From positions 434,001 to 498,000 of the forward strand of contig MU394059.1 in the NCBI GenBank assembly GCA_022578605.1: a stretch of 64,000 bases of DNA, written 5' to 3'. The first letter of the stretch is position 1, and every line of letters begins with the position of its first letter. Positions 1 through 10,117 of the stretch are shown in pieces. The DNA comes from Camillea tinctor. Its lineage: Eukaryota; Ascomycota; Sordariomycetes; Xylariales; Xylariaceae. The notes beneath the pieces were generated by a model. That model saw only the letters and a list, made by a program, of their open reading frames with translations, made no database searches and was not told where the DNA came from. The translations under genes were made by a program, and so were the position numbers.

Positions 1-2579
1 CTGACCTGCTGGGCCGGCCTCCCGCCCCGTGCCTGACTTCCCGTTCGGGGGGGAATACTGGGCTGGCTAGCGGAATTGCCCCTACCAGATGGGTGAGGGC
101 CACTTCCGCCTCTGCCACCCGCGCCTCCTCGGTTTCTAGGTCCTGAACGATTACCTTGCCGGCCTTGCTGTTCGATAAATTGCTCAGAAAGTTGACTTTC
201 GCGGCGCCGCGCAGCTATTTCCGCGCGATGACGTTCTTCTTCCTCTTCTTGCAGCTGTAGCGCCAATGCCATATCACGATCTTCTTGCTCATGATTAGAT
301 GAGAACGATTCGTTAGGAGCCGGATTAGGATCTGGCTGGCGATGGTTGCGTGCACGACGGCTTCTAGCCGTTTGCCAACCCCCTCCATTGTCATTGTTGC
401 CCGATTCAGCTACATCATACCAAGCACCGGTAGCATCATCTGAACGTTGGCCTTGAATGCCACTAACAATACGAAAGTCACCGGAGAAGAACTCTGCTCG
501 TTCGCCCCTAACATCGGCAAGGGATTCCCACACTACCTCGTCGTGACTCAAATAGCCAGCATCGGTCACAAGAGTGTAGAGATTGTGCGTCTGTGGATGT
601 CGGTATAGGGTGGAGAAGTGGTCATTACGGAATAAAATGGCGATCGTTCCCGGGGGAGTAGCCTTGGTGATGACATTAAGACCCCAGGGGGTTAGTTGAG
701 TGGCTGTGTCGAACAAGAAATCTTTAATCAAGATAATATCCTGGTATAGTTGCTGTTCCTGTTCTGTAAGGCCCTCCTCGGAGTTGCTAAGCTTGTCCTC
801 GAGTTCTTCTTCTCTGAATAGCAAGCTTTGTACATCGTCATATGAGGATGCTTGTCTATTGAGCGAATCATACACCGGGTCGTCTTTGGGTGGCAGCCAC
901 CCATGAATGAGGGGAATGGAGAAAGCGGCGTACAGCTCCATGTGCCTTGTGGTCTCGAAAGTACCAGGGATAAGACCTTCGCGCTCTGAAGGGTGGAGAT
1001 GCGTAAGAGGTTTCTGCTGATAGGAGGTAGCGACCTCAGGAGTAGGAATAAAGCGAGGATTGACATTCATCCCAGTATGTAGACCCTTGAGGAAGTCATA
1101 GAGCTCAGTCATATCTGGTAGTGGAACGTCTGGGTTTGAACGACGAGACGAGATGAGTTCATCGAAGACGGCCTCGAGCAAGAAATTAAGACTAATCTGT
1201 TCGCGAGACCTCAGCGTTTCCACCAGGTTCGAATTGGTTTGATCAGCAGGCGTAGTCAAGGTCAAGGCGTTGACAAGAGCCACAAGTGGACAAGGTCCGT
1301 TGGCATTCTGCACAAGTATAGGGGACTTCCGGGGTTTCTGAGGTGCTGACGCATCGAACCAATTGATGTTTTTGATCTGGTAGGTTTCTGACTTGTCCAC
1401 GACTTGCGAGTGGGATTCGGAAGGTTGCGATATAGGTATACCGACTCCAGTTCCGTTCCTAGGGGGCAAAGCTGGTGGCAGCTCTTTAGTTGTGGTTGAA
1501 GCGCCTTGTATAGCGCCTTGTACAGTATCTTGTCCAGCATCTTGTCCAGCATCTTGTCCAGCATCTTGTCCAGCATCTTGTCCAGTCTCTCTTCTCGGTT
1601 CTTCGTCATCTCCGTCGACAAAATTCTCCCAGGTACTCCGCTTCGATAAAGTACCGGGCACCGGCTCCGGGATGGGTTCATGATCGATCTCGATCAAATT
1701 CCAACTCTCAACAGATTCAGACTGGTCTTGTGGTTGCTGCGTAGTAGCCGCCTGCTTGCCCTTCGCATTGGACCCCAGCTCATCCCAAGCATGCTGGTCA
1801 GCAAGAAACTCATCAGCTTCGGGGGACTTTTGAGGCAATGATCTCAGAGAAGCCTTGGGAGGGATATCATTCCACGGCTGCGAATCTCCTGTAGATTGTT
1901 GAGGTAGTAGTGTGGGGGCTGATGAAGCCGGTCCCGTAGATGATTTCTTAGAAGGAGTGGGAGAGTCCCAGATATCGCCAGATTCCTGTGCGGGAAGTGG
2001 AAGAACCGCAGAGGCAATGTCAGATGGTTTCTTCTCGTCCAAGGCTGGTTGCCATGGATTGGTGTTCTGTTCTAGCTCCGGCTCGCGAATCGACAGCTCG
2101 GAAAAGGAATCTGTTGGGGGCTGCGAGGATGTCGGCGCAGGGTCTGCAGCAATATCCTGTGTATTCTTATTCGACGACTGGACGGGTTTTCGTTTGAATG
2201 GGTTCGTTTCAGACCGGGTAGGCCGTCCAGGGCGCAGTGGGCTAGGAACATCTTCGGTCTTCACCTTCGGTTCGGAAGCGGTAGGTAGGCTTGTGGGGGT
2301 TTCGGCAACATCGTGCCAAGGGTTGACTTCATCTTGCTCGTTGCTCAGCGTCTGTGAAGCATTGCCAGGTTGCAATGATGTTGCGGGGATCTCTTGGTCT
2401 CTGTCGGCAGTGGTGGATGTGTTGGTAAGCTTGGGGTCTTGGGCACCCCAGATTTTCTCTGGTTCTGGGTCCGAGTCGGTAGCCGACCATAATTCCTGTC
2501 TGACGTTCTGTATGCTGATGTTGGGAGGAGCATCGGTATTGACCAAAGCGGTCTCGGGCACTGCTTTTCGTGTGACCAT
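1..2579 (-). CDS. MINDY-family (FAM63/DUF544) deubiquitinase, C-terminus cut by window edge
   Basis: One uninterrupted frame of 859 codons starts at the ATG at 2579 (starting MVTRKAVPET) and leaves the window at base 3 without a stop. The first ~400 residues are low-complexity, rich in Pro, Ser, Asp and Gln, and include a short tandem QDAG repeat. The catalytic domain begins near residue 405. It carries the MINDY signature QNANGPCPL with the nucleophile Cys at residue 430 (codon 1290-1292), and the partner His in RNDHFSTLY at residue 654. Known MINDY enzymes (human MINDY1/2, yeast Miy1) trim K48-linked ubiquitin chains; that specificity is inferred here. After the domain come a Gln/Glu/Arg-rich helix with LALQLQEEEE, resembling the ubiquitin-interacting motif of MINDY proteins, and a Gly/Arg-rich tail. 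No intron is needed. The start is supported by being the first ATG in frame with no upstream continuation. Confidence 0.9.
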   Translation of the reverse strand, partial: MVTRKAVPETALVNTDAPPNISIQNVRQELWSATDSDPEPEKIWGAQDPKLTNTSTTADRDQEIPATSLQPGNASQTLSNEQDEVNPWHDVAETPTSLPTASEPKVKTEDVPSPLRPGRPTRSETNPFKRKPVQSSNKNTQDIAADPAPTSSQPPTDSFSELSIREPELEQNTNPWQPALDEKKPSDIASAVLPLPAQESGDIWDSPTPSKKSSTGPASSAPTLLPQQSTGDSQPWNDIPPKASLRSLPQKSPEADEFLADQHAWDELGSNAKGKQAATTQQPQDQSESVESWNLIEIDHEPIPEPVPGTLSKRSTWENFVDGDDEEPRRETGQDAGQDAGQDAGQDAGQDTVQGAIQGASTTTKELPPALPPRNGTGVGIPISQPSESHSQVVDKSETYQIKNINWFDASAPQKPRKSPILVQNANGPCPLVALVNALTLTTPADQTNSNLVETLRSREQISLNFLLEAVFDELISSRRSNPDVPLPDMTELYDFLKGLHTGMNVNPRFIPTPEVATSYQQKPLTHLHPSEREGLIPGTFETTRHMELYAAFSIPLIHGWLPPKDDPVYDSLNRQASSYDDVQSLLFREEELEDKLSNSEEGLTEQEQQLYQDIILIKDFLFDTATQLTPWGLNVITKATPPGTIAILFRNDHFSTLYRHPQTHNLYTLVTDAGYLSHDEVVWESLADVRGERAEFFSGDFRIVSGIQGQRSDDATGAWYDVAESGNNDNGGGWQTARSRRARNHRQPDPNPAPNESFSSNHEQEDRDMALALQLQEEEEERHRAEIAARRRESQLSEQFIEQQGRQGNRSGPRNRGGAGGRGGSGPHPSGRGNSASQPSIPPRTGSQARGGRPAQQV
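1504..1586 (-). repeat. 12-bp coding minisatellite (QDAG repeat) in the MINDY gene
   Basis: Five near-perfect copies of a 12-bp unit (atcttgtccagc on the + strand) lie at 1527-1586, with two decayed copies before them from 1504. In the gene frame the unit reads Gln-Asp-Ala-Gly. The unit length is a multiple of three, so copy changes would lengthen or shorten the disordered linker ahead of the catalytic domain without breaking the frame. Confidence 0.9.
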
Positions 2580-4292
2580 CGCGACGGGTCTACGCGTTAT
2601 GTGTAGCTGTAGAACTGTAGTGGGAGGTGAGGGTTCGGCGGCTTAGGTTGGGGTAAGCGGGTATGAGGTAGAGGGTATGGAATAGAGAACTAAGAAAAAA
2701 ACAAAAGTGAATTAATTCTAATTCTATGCGCAAGAAAGAGGTGACAAGTGAGTGAGGGAGAATAAGGAAGAGAAAAAGAAGTGTTCAAGTTGGATGTAGA
2801 GATAAGACAGATGAGAGGCTCGGCGCAATGTGCGTCATTACCATCACCAGTGGCGGTTTAGCAAGACAGGCACTAGAATTGTAGTGAGCGTACACCTGTT
2901 AAAACACAGAACAGGTAGGTTGCAGCCAAATAATTGGTTGGCATGAATGTGACTTTGTGAAGCTGCAGTGATTGGGAAAAGAAACTGAAAGGGAAGAGAG
3001 GGAAGGGAGAAAGTTGGGTGAGGTACGGAGTAGGTACGGATAGTAGGTAAAGGAAGATGCACAAGTACGTAAGTGACCTAACATAAAAGTGTGGACAGCA
3101 CCTACCCGCAGCACCTGGGGATACCGGCAACTGTCGGGAGGGACCATCAGGTTACACTGGTGTACTTGTACATACCTGCCTACTGTACCACACCACATGC
3201 CATTTATCAACCAATCAACCAACCAATTACCTGGGTATATGTAACTACTAGGGAGGAATTAACCTCAACAACGAATCGTTACTTCCCTAACCTACATACT
3301 TAGCTTCCAAGGTTATTTAAATGGTAGGGAATTATGTGGCGGTGCACTATATGTTGTTCAGTGCTACCTAGGTACCTACATACCTACAAGTACTTATATA
3401 CTATAATACTGTATACTAGGCACATGGAGGCCTGTATTGCATACCTGGATACAGATACCTAGGTGTGGCGTGGTGTGAAGTGAAGTGGCTGAGGCCTAAG
3501 GATTCGTCAGCTGTATTCTGATCTGAATACCTAGGTAGAGTCTTACCTATATAAACAGATAGGCAGCAGTATTTTAAATGAAGGTCTTTAACTATTGACC
3601 TCGAAAATGCAAAGTTTCCCTTTCGATTTATCTTTCTATCTGTCTATATATATATTTTTAAGATTTAACTATATACCTGGCATGCTGTTACCCGTTACCA
3701 TCTTAAATATAGTTTACTTGTACATATCTAGATACCTATGTATGTACCTAGGTATGTATGTACTTAATCCAACCCCACTCTCTCCGCATTGCGTACCTTG
3801 ATCCAAGCACATTAAACTTCCTTAGTCATGATCGATATAGCCTGATAAGGCGCATCCGGACCTTTCGTCCGAACTTCCCCCGAACGAATCCCTCCTTGTT
3901 CTAAGTTCAACTAGTGTAAACGGGTTTAGCTTGAAGATACATCAATAGAAACGTCATCCTTGCTAGTCTTATGTATAACTAATCATGGACCCATCATGGA
4001 CATTAACATTGACAAGTGACAAAATAAAAAAAAAGCTCCGCGTCCAATCATCATGGAGCGTCGATCCTTGCTCAATAACAATACTACCTTCAACCTTCAC
4101 ACTGAAGCTCAAAAATCCTTCCTCCCCTTCTCCTCATTGATAAAACTTCACTTATCTTTTGGCTAACCAAGTTATCCATAGCTTACTTACCCACTTTCTC
4201 CCACCATTGATTCCTAGTGAAGCCATCGTCACCTACTTGGCTCGATTCTACTCTCGGTCTCGGGTTTCTTTGTGCTCATCAGTCGCGCTGCC
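2580..4292. other. Intergenic region between divergent MINDY and reductase genes
   Basis: No supported gene in 1.7 kb. It must contain both promoters. The stretch 3240-3780 is dense in TACCTAGGTA-like palindromes and TACCTA/TACATA motifs (for example at 3364, 3453, 3526 and 3738). Short frames here have no recognisable protein content. Confidence 0.7.
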
Positions 4293-5222
4293 ATGGCCAT
4301 CGTGCAGGACTGGCTCCCTGCGAGTAGGGAGAACTATGACACCCTTTTGTGGTGGTGGCAGTTCTTCCCTCTAGTAAGCCCACCTCTTGCTTCCAAAAAC
4401 CCCATATTCTATTTACTTACCTGATGTCTTCTTAATTTTTTGTAGGTAGCTTCTCTCCAATGGGTCACCTCCTGGTATGGAATGGGCAAAACCTCTGTCA
4501 ACAGCATACTCAACATCCCGGGCCGCATTGCCTGGTTTACCATGGAGGTCCCCGGCTTCACCACTCTTCTGTATATCATGACCAACCTCCCGGCTCAGCA
4601 CGGGATCACCGATCTGCCCTGGCAGAACAAGGTCCTGGCCGCCTTGTTCGTCATCCACTATGTCTATCGCGCTGTACTCTTCCCCATCATCCAGCCTTCC
4701 ATGTCGCCCATCCACGCGTTCGTCTGGATCCAGGCCATTATGTTCCAGCTCTGCAATGCCACCTGTATCGGTAGCTGGCTAGCTGCCTATGGCCCGACCA
4801 CCCAGGAAGAGTGGCAGGCCCAGCCGTTATCTGTGCTCCGGTTTTCGATTGGCCTGGTTGTCTTTTACGTCGGCCTGGCCTCCAATTACTTTGCGGACGA
4901 GGAACTCCGGGAGATCCGCCGCACCGAGCTACGGCGCCAGCAGAGGCTAGAAAAGCAGGGCAAGACCATCAACAAGCACTACGAGGTGCCCCAGAACGGC
5001 CTCTTTAGATACATGCTGTTCCCCCATTACTTCATGGAGTGGGTGGAGTGGCTCGGTTACTGGATCGCTGCCGGTGTCGGTTGTGCGCCTGCTCGATGCT
5101 TTCTGCTCAATGAGTTCTTCTCCATGTTGCCTCGTGCTGTGGCGGGTGGGAAGTGGTATAAAGAGAGGTTCGGAGAGGAGAAGATAAAGGGGAAATATAT
5201 CATTATCCCCGGAGTCTATTAA
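4293..5222 (+). CDS. 3-oxo-5-alpha-steroid 4-dehydrogenase (SRD5A)-family membrane reductase
   Basis: Two exons, 4293-4373 and 4446-5222, joined across a 72-nt GT-AG intron in phase 0, give 285 residues starting MAIVQDWLPA. The protein is strongly hydrophobic with about six membrane segments. The C-terminal half matches the steroid 5-alpha-reductase fold: NYFADEELREIRR, then VPQNGLFRYMLFPHYFMEWVEW, and the family ending KYIIIPGVY. Homologues reduce a C=C bond of a steroid, polyprenol or enoyl substrate with NADPH in the ER membrane. The GLFRY...PHYFMEWVEW pattern and ending fit the SRD5A1/2 branch better than the enoyl-CoA reductase Tsc13. The true fungal substrate is not predictable from sequence. 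Downstream methionines (4482) would lose the conserved start of the first helix, so 4293 is preferred. Confidence 0.88.
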
Positions 5223-6202
5223 ACCTAACCTTAGCCTGATCCTTTGGGGCTACATTCCTACCTACCTAAAGGCACAAGAACGGCATATATGGATACATAC
5301 CGATATTCAAGTTGCTGGGTTCCAAGGCCCAGACTCCGACACATAGTTCGTGTAGTAAATAATCAATTGACGATATGTCATGGACATGGCAGTGCCTAGT
5401 AGTAATTTGGAGGTCGGAAGATTGACGATATAATATTTCATGCTAAATTACTTGTAGATAAGATGAGGTGTATATGATACTGAAAAGGGGAAGGAAGTTG
5501 TCATTATCTAGCCAGTGTGGTTGCAATTGCATATGACGCGCAATGGTTTCTTGACGCAATGCATGTACGCGTCGTGCTATATCGTCTACTATGTGAGTGA
5601 GTAACCTGTGCCTCTACACAACATATATCGCAGCAAGTCAAAATAATCACCATGATTGACATAATTGAGTCTCAAAACAAACTTAAGCTCTTGCCTAGAA
5701 ATAAATAACCCACTGCTTCCGGAATCCTCTTTGCGGCGAAGCGATCTGGGCAGATGTATTTCGAGGTGTTATAGTCGTCATGCCTTCTACTACAGGCAAT
5801 GAACACGGCTACGGGATCGTGGCGGAGGCCGTCAAGCTTCGTGGCCTATCGAGTCGGCAGCAATGCGCACGAGCTGCCGAACTTCGCTCTGGGGCGTTAA
5901 TCGATAACTCCTACAAAGTTACCCTACCGAAGATCTCTCGGGACCGTTTACGTGGGTTTATATTGTACGGGGAAATCCTATGGATCCACAGCTGACGGCC
6001 AATTGGCGCGGAGTGCGTGTAAGTGGTGTTGGTTATGGGATTATGCAGAGTATTCGACTTGATATTAAAATACCTATAGTCGAAGCTTCTGTTGTGACTT
6101 TTTCGAAATGTCGTCTGTCTTGTTTCTTATGATATATAAAATTACTTGGTAAGGGAAAATATCAAGAATAAGAGAAGAGTTGGAGATAAAATAAAAGAAA
6201 AA
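5223..6202. other. Intergenic, no supported gene
   Basis: About 1 kb between two tandem + strand genes. A 71-codon frame at 5780-5995 has no recognisable motif. The last 200 bases are AT-rich and hold the promoter and leader of the MFS gene. Confidence 0.6.
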
Positions 6203-8252
6203 ATGTCTACACGAAGTCCCAGCCCGAGCCATGTCGAGGCCGCAGAAACCAACGAGCCGTTAGTTAAACGTGAGAGTTGTCAAGAGACCGATACCGAAGA
6301 AGTTGATCCCGCATTCGAACGAAAGTTGAAGTGGAAGCTCGACTTATTCATCCTACCCATCATCTCCAGCGTCTACTTCTTCGCGGCCATGGTGAGTGAA
6401 AATCCCACCTAACAGAATCTTTCACGCATAATATGATATCAGCGAAATTCACTAACATATTATTCCTCAGGGCCGTTCCGATCTAGCTAACGCCAAAATC
6501 GCCGGGTTAACCGACGAACTCAGGCTATCGCCCGGGGACTACTCAAACGCCGCCACGGTGTTCCTGGTAGCCTACGTGCTGTTCCAGCTGCCGGGAACTC
6601 TGCTAGTCAAGAAACTACGGGCACCCTATCAGTTCAGCGGTGCCATGATCACGGTAGGGGTTATAGACTCCCATAACTCTTTACATCACTAATACCTCTC
6701 GTGTATATAGTGGGGCTTCCTCACCACGATGACCGTTCTCATCCAGAACCAGGCCGGACTGCTCGTTCTCCGGTTCTTAATAGGCGCGGCAGAAGCATTC
6801 GTCCAGGGGGGGTTATTCTGTAAGTCTTTTCTGCTTACCAGTCCCCGCCCCCTTCCCCCTGAAATCCATACTCCATCAACCCAACTAACCAACCCCCCTT
6901 CCCTCCCCCCTTTCCCGCAGACCTCTCCTTCTGGTACCGATACAGCGAGCTCGCGACGCGCGGCGCCATATTCTACTCCATGTCGACGCTGGCCGGCGCC
7001 TTCAACGGCCTGATCGCGTACGCCATCGCGGCGAACCTCGACGGCGCGGGGGGGTGGCGCGCCTGGCGCTGGATCTTCCTCATCGAGGGCGTGGTGCCCT
7101 GCGCCTTCGCCTTCCCCGTCGCGGCGCTGCTGCCCGCGGGCCCGACGAGCCTGCGCTGGGGCTTCACCGAGCCCGAGAAGGCCCGCGTGGTCGCGCGCAG
7201 CCGCAGCGCGCATAATGCCGACGACGGGAAGCTCGAGATCCGCAAGGTGCCTCTGGTGTTGAAGGAGTTGCACTTCTGGCTGTTCACGATTATCGCGTGC
7301 GGCGTGCATTTTTGTCTGGGGTCGCTGTCGAACTTTCTCCCGGATATCATCCAGGTGCGTGCCGTTCCGGGTCAATTTTTTCTTTCGTGTTGTATAAGCC
7401 GCCACTATGTTGGTTTGGTGCTTTGAAATGATGGGTTAGCGAGCTTATACCTAATTACCCCCTTTTTGGTGTTATAGGGCTTCGGATTCGATACGGTGAA
7501 CGCACAGGTTTTCACCATCGTCGTATACGCGTGCGCGTTCGTCGGCGTGCTTTTCTGGTGCCGGCTCGCGGACCGGACGAATGCGCGGGGTCTCGTCTTC
7601 GCCGCCGCATCGTCGGGGTCTATCGTGGGATACGTGCTACTGCTTGCGACGACGAGCCGTAATGTGCGATACGCGGGTACCTGCATACTCGCCTTCTTCA
7701 TCTACCCCACCACGGTCTTGCATCTAACCTGGGCGGCCATGAACTTCGTCGGATATACCCGAAGGTAAGTAGATAGCAAAAAAAGGACTTGGGACCAGAA
7801 GCCCTGATTTCGTATTTTGAGTAACCATTAACGCAAAAAATAGGGGCTCGGCGCTGGCGTTTTTCAATATCATCTCCCAGCTATTCGCTATCAGCGGGAC
7901 GCAAGCATATTCTGATCCACCGTACTGTAAGGGGAACCGTCATAAGTATATTTTCTCAGTTACGAAACTCAGCTAATATTCGCTTTCTCAGATCACCAGG
8001 GTCATATTGCGTCCCTAGTTATGGTGGTTGTTATGACGATAACCTCGTTAGTGCTCAGGTGGTATCTAAGCTATTTAAACAGCAAGAAGAAGTCACTCTC
8101 GGCGCAGCAAATTCAGGCGTTAATGAGTTCGGAAAGCATAGAAGAACTTGGCGACAAACACCCCGGTATGTCATAACTTTATGAACCGGAAGTAGGGTTT
8201 ATTTTCATACAAGCTTACTAACTAGGATATAGATTTCACATATACGATTTAA
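6203..8252 (+). CDS. MFS permease, Dal5/allantoate-pantothenate (anion:cation symporter) family
   Basis: Eight exons: 6203-6391, 6471-6653, 6711-6819, 6921-7354, 7478-7764, 7844-7926, 7992-8165, 8233-8252. All joins are GT-AG and keep frame, giving 492 residues. The cytosolic N-terminus ends in ERKLKWKLDLFILPI, the family entry into TM1, followed by GLTDEL, VPYVLFQLPG-like TM2 text and RFLIGAAEAFVQGG, a typical TM4/5 motif. The C-terminus ends HPDFTYTI after the last intron, matching the HPDF(R/T)Y ending common in Dal5 relatives. This supports the eighth exon over read-through to the TAA just after the donor. The family imports small organic acids or vitamins (allantoate, nicotinate, pantothenate, biotin) with protons across the plasma membrane. 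The substrate here is not predictable. Exon 4 is markedly GC-rich compared with its introns. Confidence 0.92.
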
Positions 8253-10117
8253 TAGGGGGAATAGAAAAAACATATATTATAAGAGTATCAGGCTACTTTG
8301 TGTTGTAATGCTATATATGGTATCCTTTAAAACTATGAGAAAAATACAGTTATAAATGCCAAGAGTCTCGGCGGGCCAGTTCTTTTGGTAGGAATCCCCT
8401 TCTCGATTTATATATCGAGAATCCTCGCCTCGTAGCCATACTGATACATATATATGTGATCTCCAACAATCAGCATGTTACAACCTAAATATGATGAACC
8501 AATAACCCTCACAGACTTTGCTCAAACTCCACCATATGTCTTTATACTGACCAATTATGATACTAATGTGATAAGCACCTTGCATTTAACAGCCCTCAGT
8601 GATCTTGTCCGTTGGCCAGTCATTAGCAATAGGCCTTCTGTGCCTTAAACCATAAGGCACTGTTAGGCCAAGTCAAGAACAACCTGTGTCAGCCGCCGTA
8701 GGGGCATCGTACCATTGGTGAAAGATGCCCTCTTCAATAACTAGATAACTGAATATGTATCAATACGACCAGAAAGTTGGTCTTCCTCGCACCCTGCGAT
8801 GGTTCATCCATGTGTCCGGTTGGTCAGCAACATGCACTTTGATGATCACACAAGGCAGGCTCTTGGATGCCCCCGTTTTTGGATCGCCTTGTTAGTTTTA
8901 CCATACACCTTGAATAATAGCCGGCCTCCCTTCTCCGCAACGACTAAACAGCCCAAAGGAAACCAATCATCTGGAACCTCTTCCGACAGGTCACCCTTCT
9001 CGGGGTTATAATCACCACAAATAGTCGTTCCTCTAATCGTCGGAAGCCTTACGCGGGCAAAAGCCCTTCCTCAGTTACTTAGTGATATTAAGTCGTCAGA
9101 AATCCGAGTGGTTCCCCAAGCGTTCAACTCCGCCCCGACCTTCCTCGCTTGCTTTCAAACGGCTGCCCTCAGCGCTATACCTCTGGTGCTTTTGGATATT
9201 TCCAGCGCTCTGAAGAGAGTTAGCTCAAACCTCAAGGCCATACGATCCAACAGGAGGAAAGAGTAACCCAAGGCTAAGGAATATCTAATTGTATCTAACA
9301 AGTATAAGAAGGAAGGGATTTCCTATGTATCTAATCAATCGTTCCTCAGCTATCAATCCAAGTATAAGCCTATAGTCACTCTTTGAAATTAGGGAGAGTG
9401 ACCTGAAATCTCTCTAACGAACAAATCGTGAAGCTCCTTTCGAACCAACCTCAATCCACTGCTACCTGCAAATCAAGAAAACCCCATACGTAGCCTACAT
9501 ATAAAGTCAGCTGCCAGGAGGTAATAGGAGGTTTCGTCACAAGAAGAAATACCAAGCTAATATTACCTTGCATTAACATCTTATATTTTCGAGCTCAAAG
9601 CCCTTAAGCATAGTTCCATTCTTAAGCATCCACATTTATCCCTCCTTGCGCTGTCGTCATATGCCGGGGTGCGTGCATTTTGTATTCCAATTACCGGCCT
9701 GAAATAGTGGGACTCCGATCCGGGGCTCCGGTCTCCACTTCGTAACATAACGGAGTATTCACAAGAGATTTTGAAACCTATGAATGATGGGTGACTGCAG
9801 TTAGCCAAAGACCCGCGTACATAAATTTTCCAGTCAGGCATTCATGCGGAACAGCTTCATTGCCCTACGAAGAATCATATATCATCATAGGAGGATGCCG
9901 ACGCCGATTAGAAAGACGCTTAATATACACACATTAATATATTCAACATATCTTATTCTTAAAGACTTAAGAAGTCTTAGCAATAAATAGAAATAGTCAA
10001 AGTAAAATGCAACATCTGAATGCACGTCACTGTTCATATAATCCAGAATACTGATAGCAGTATAGCATGAAGGGGGTAGTTCAAAAAAATACCATTATGA
10101 CTGATACTAGTAATCCA
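8253..10117. other. Intergenic, 1.9 kb, no supported gene
   Basis: No frame here has recognisable protein content. The composition from 8600 to 9250 is close to coding DNA, so it could hold an old gene relic, but I could match no family. The region lies between the 3' ends of two convergent genes. Confidence 0.5.

Noticed and set aside
1262..1681. 139-codon frame with LDKM repeats over the MINDY gene
   Set aside because: It is a shifted reading of the 12-bp repeat; the MINDY frame continues through it with the catalytic Cys in the correct frame.
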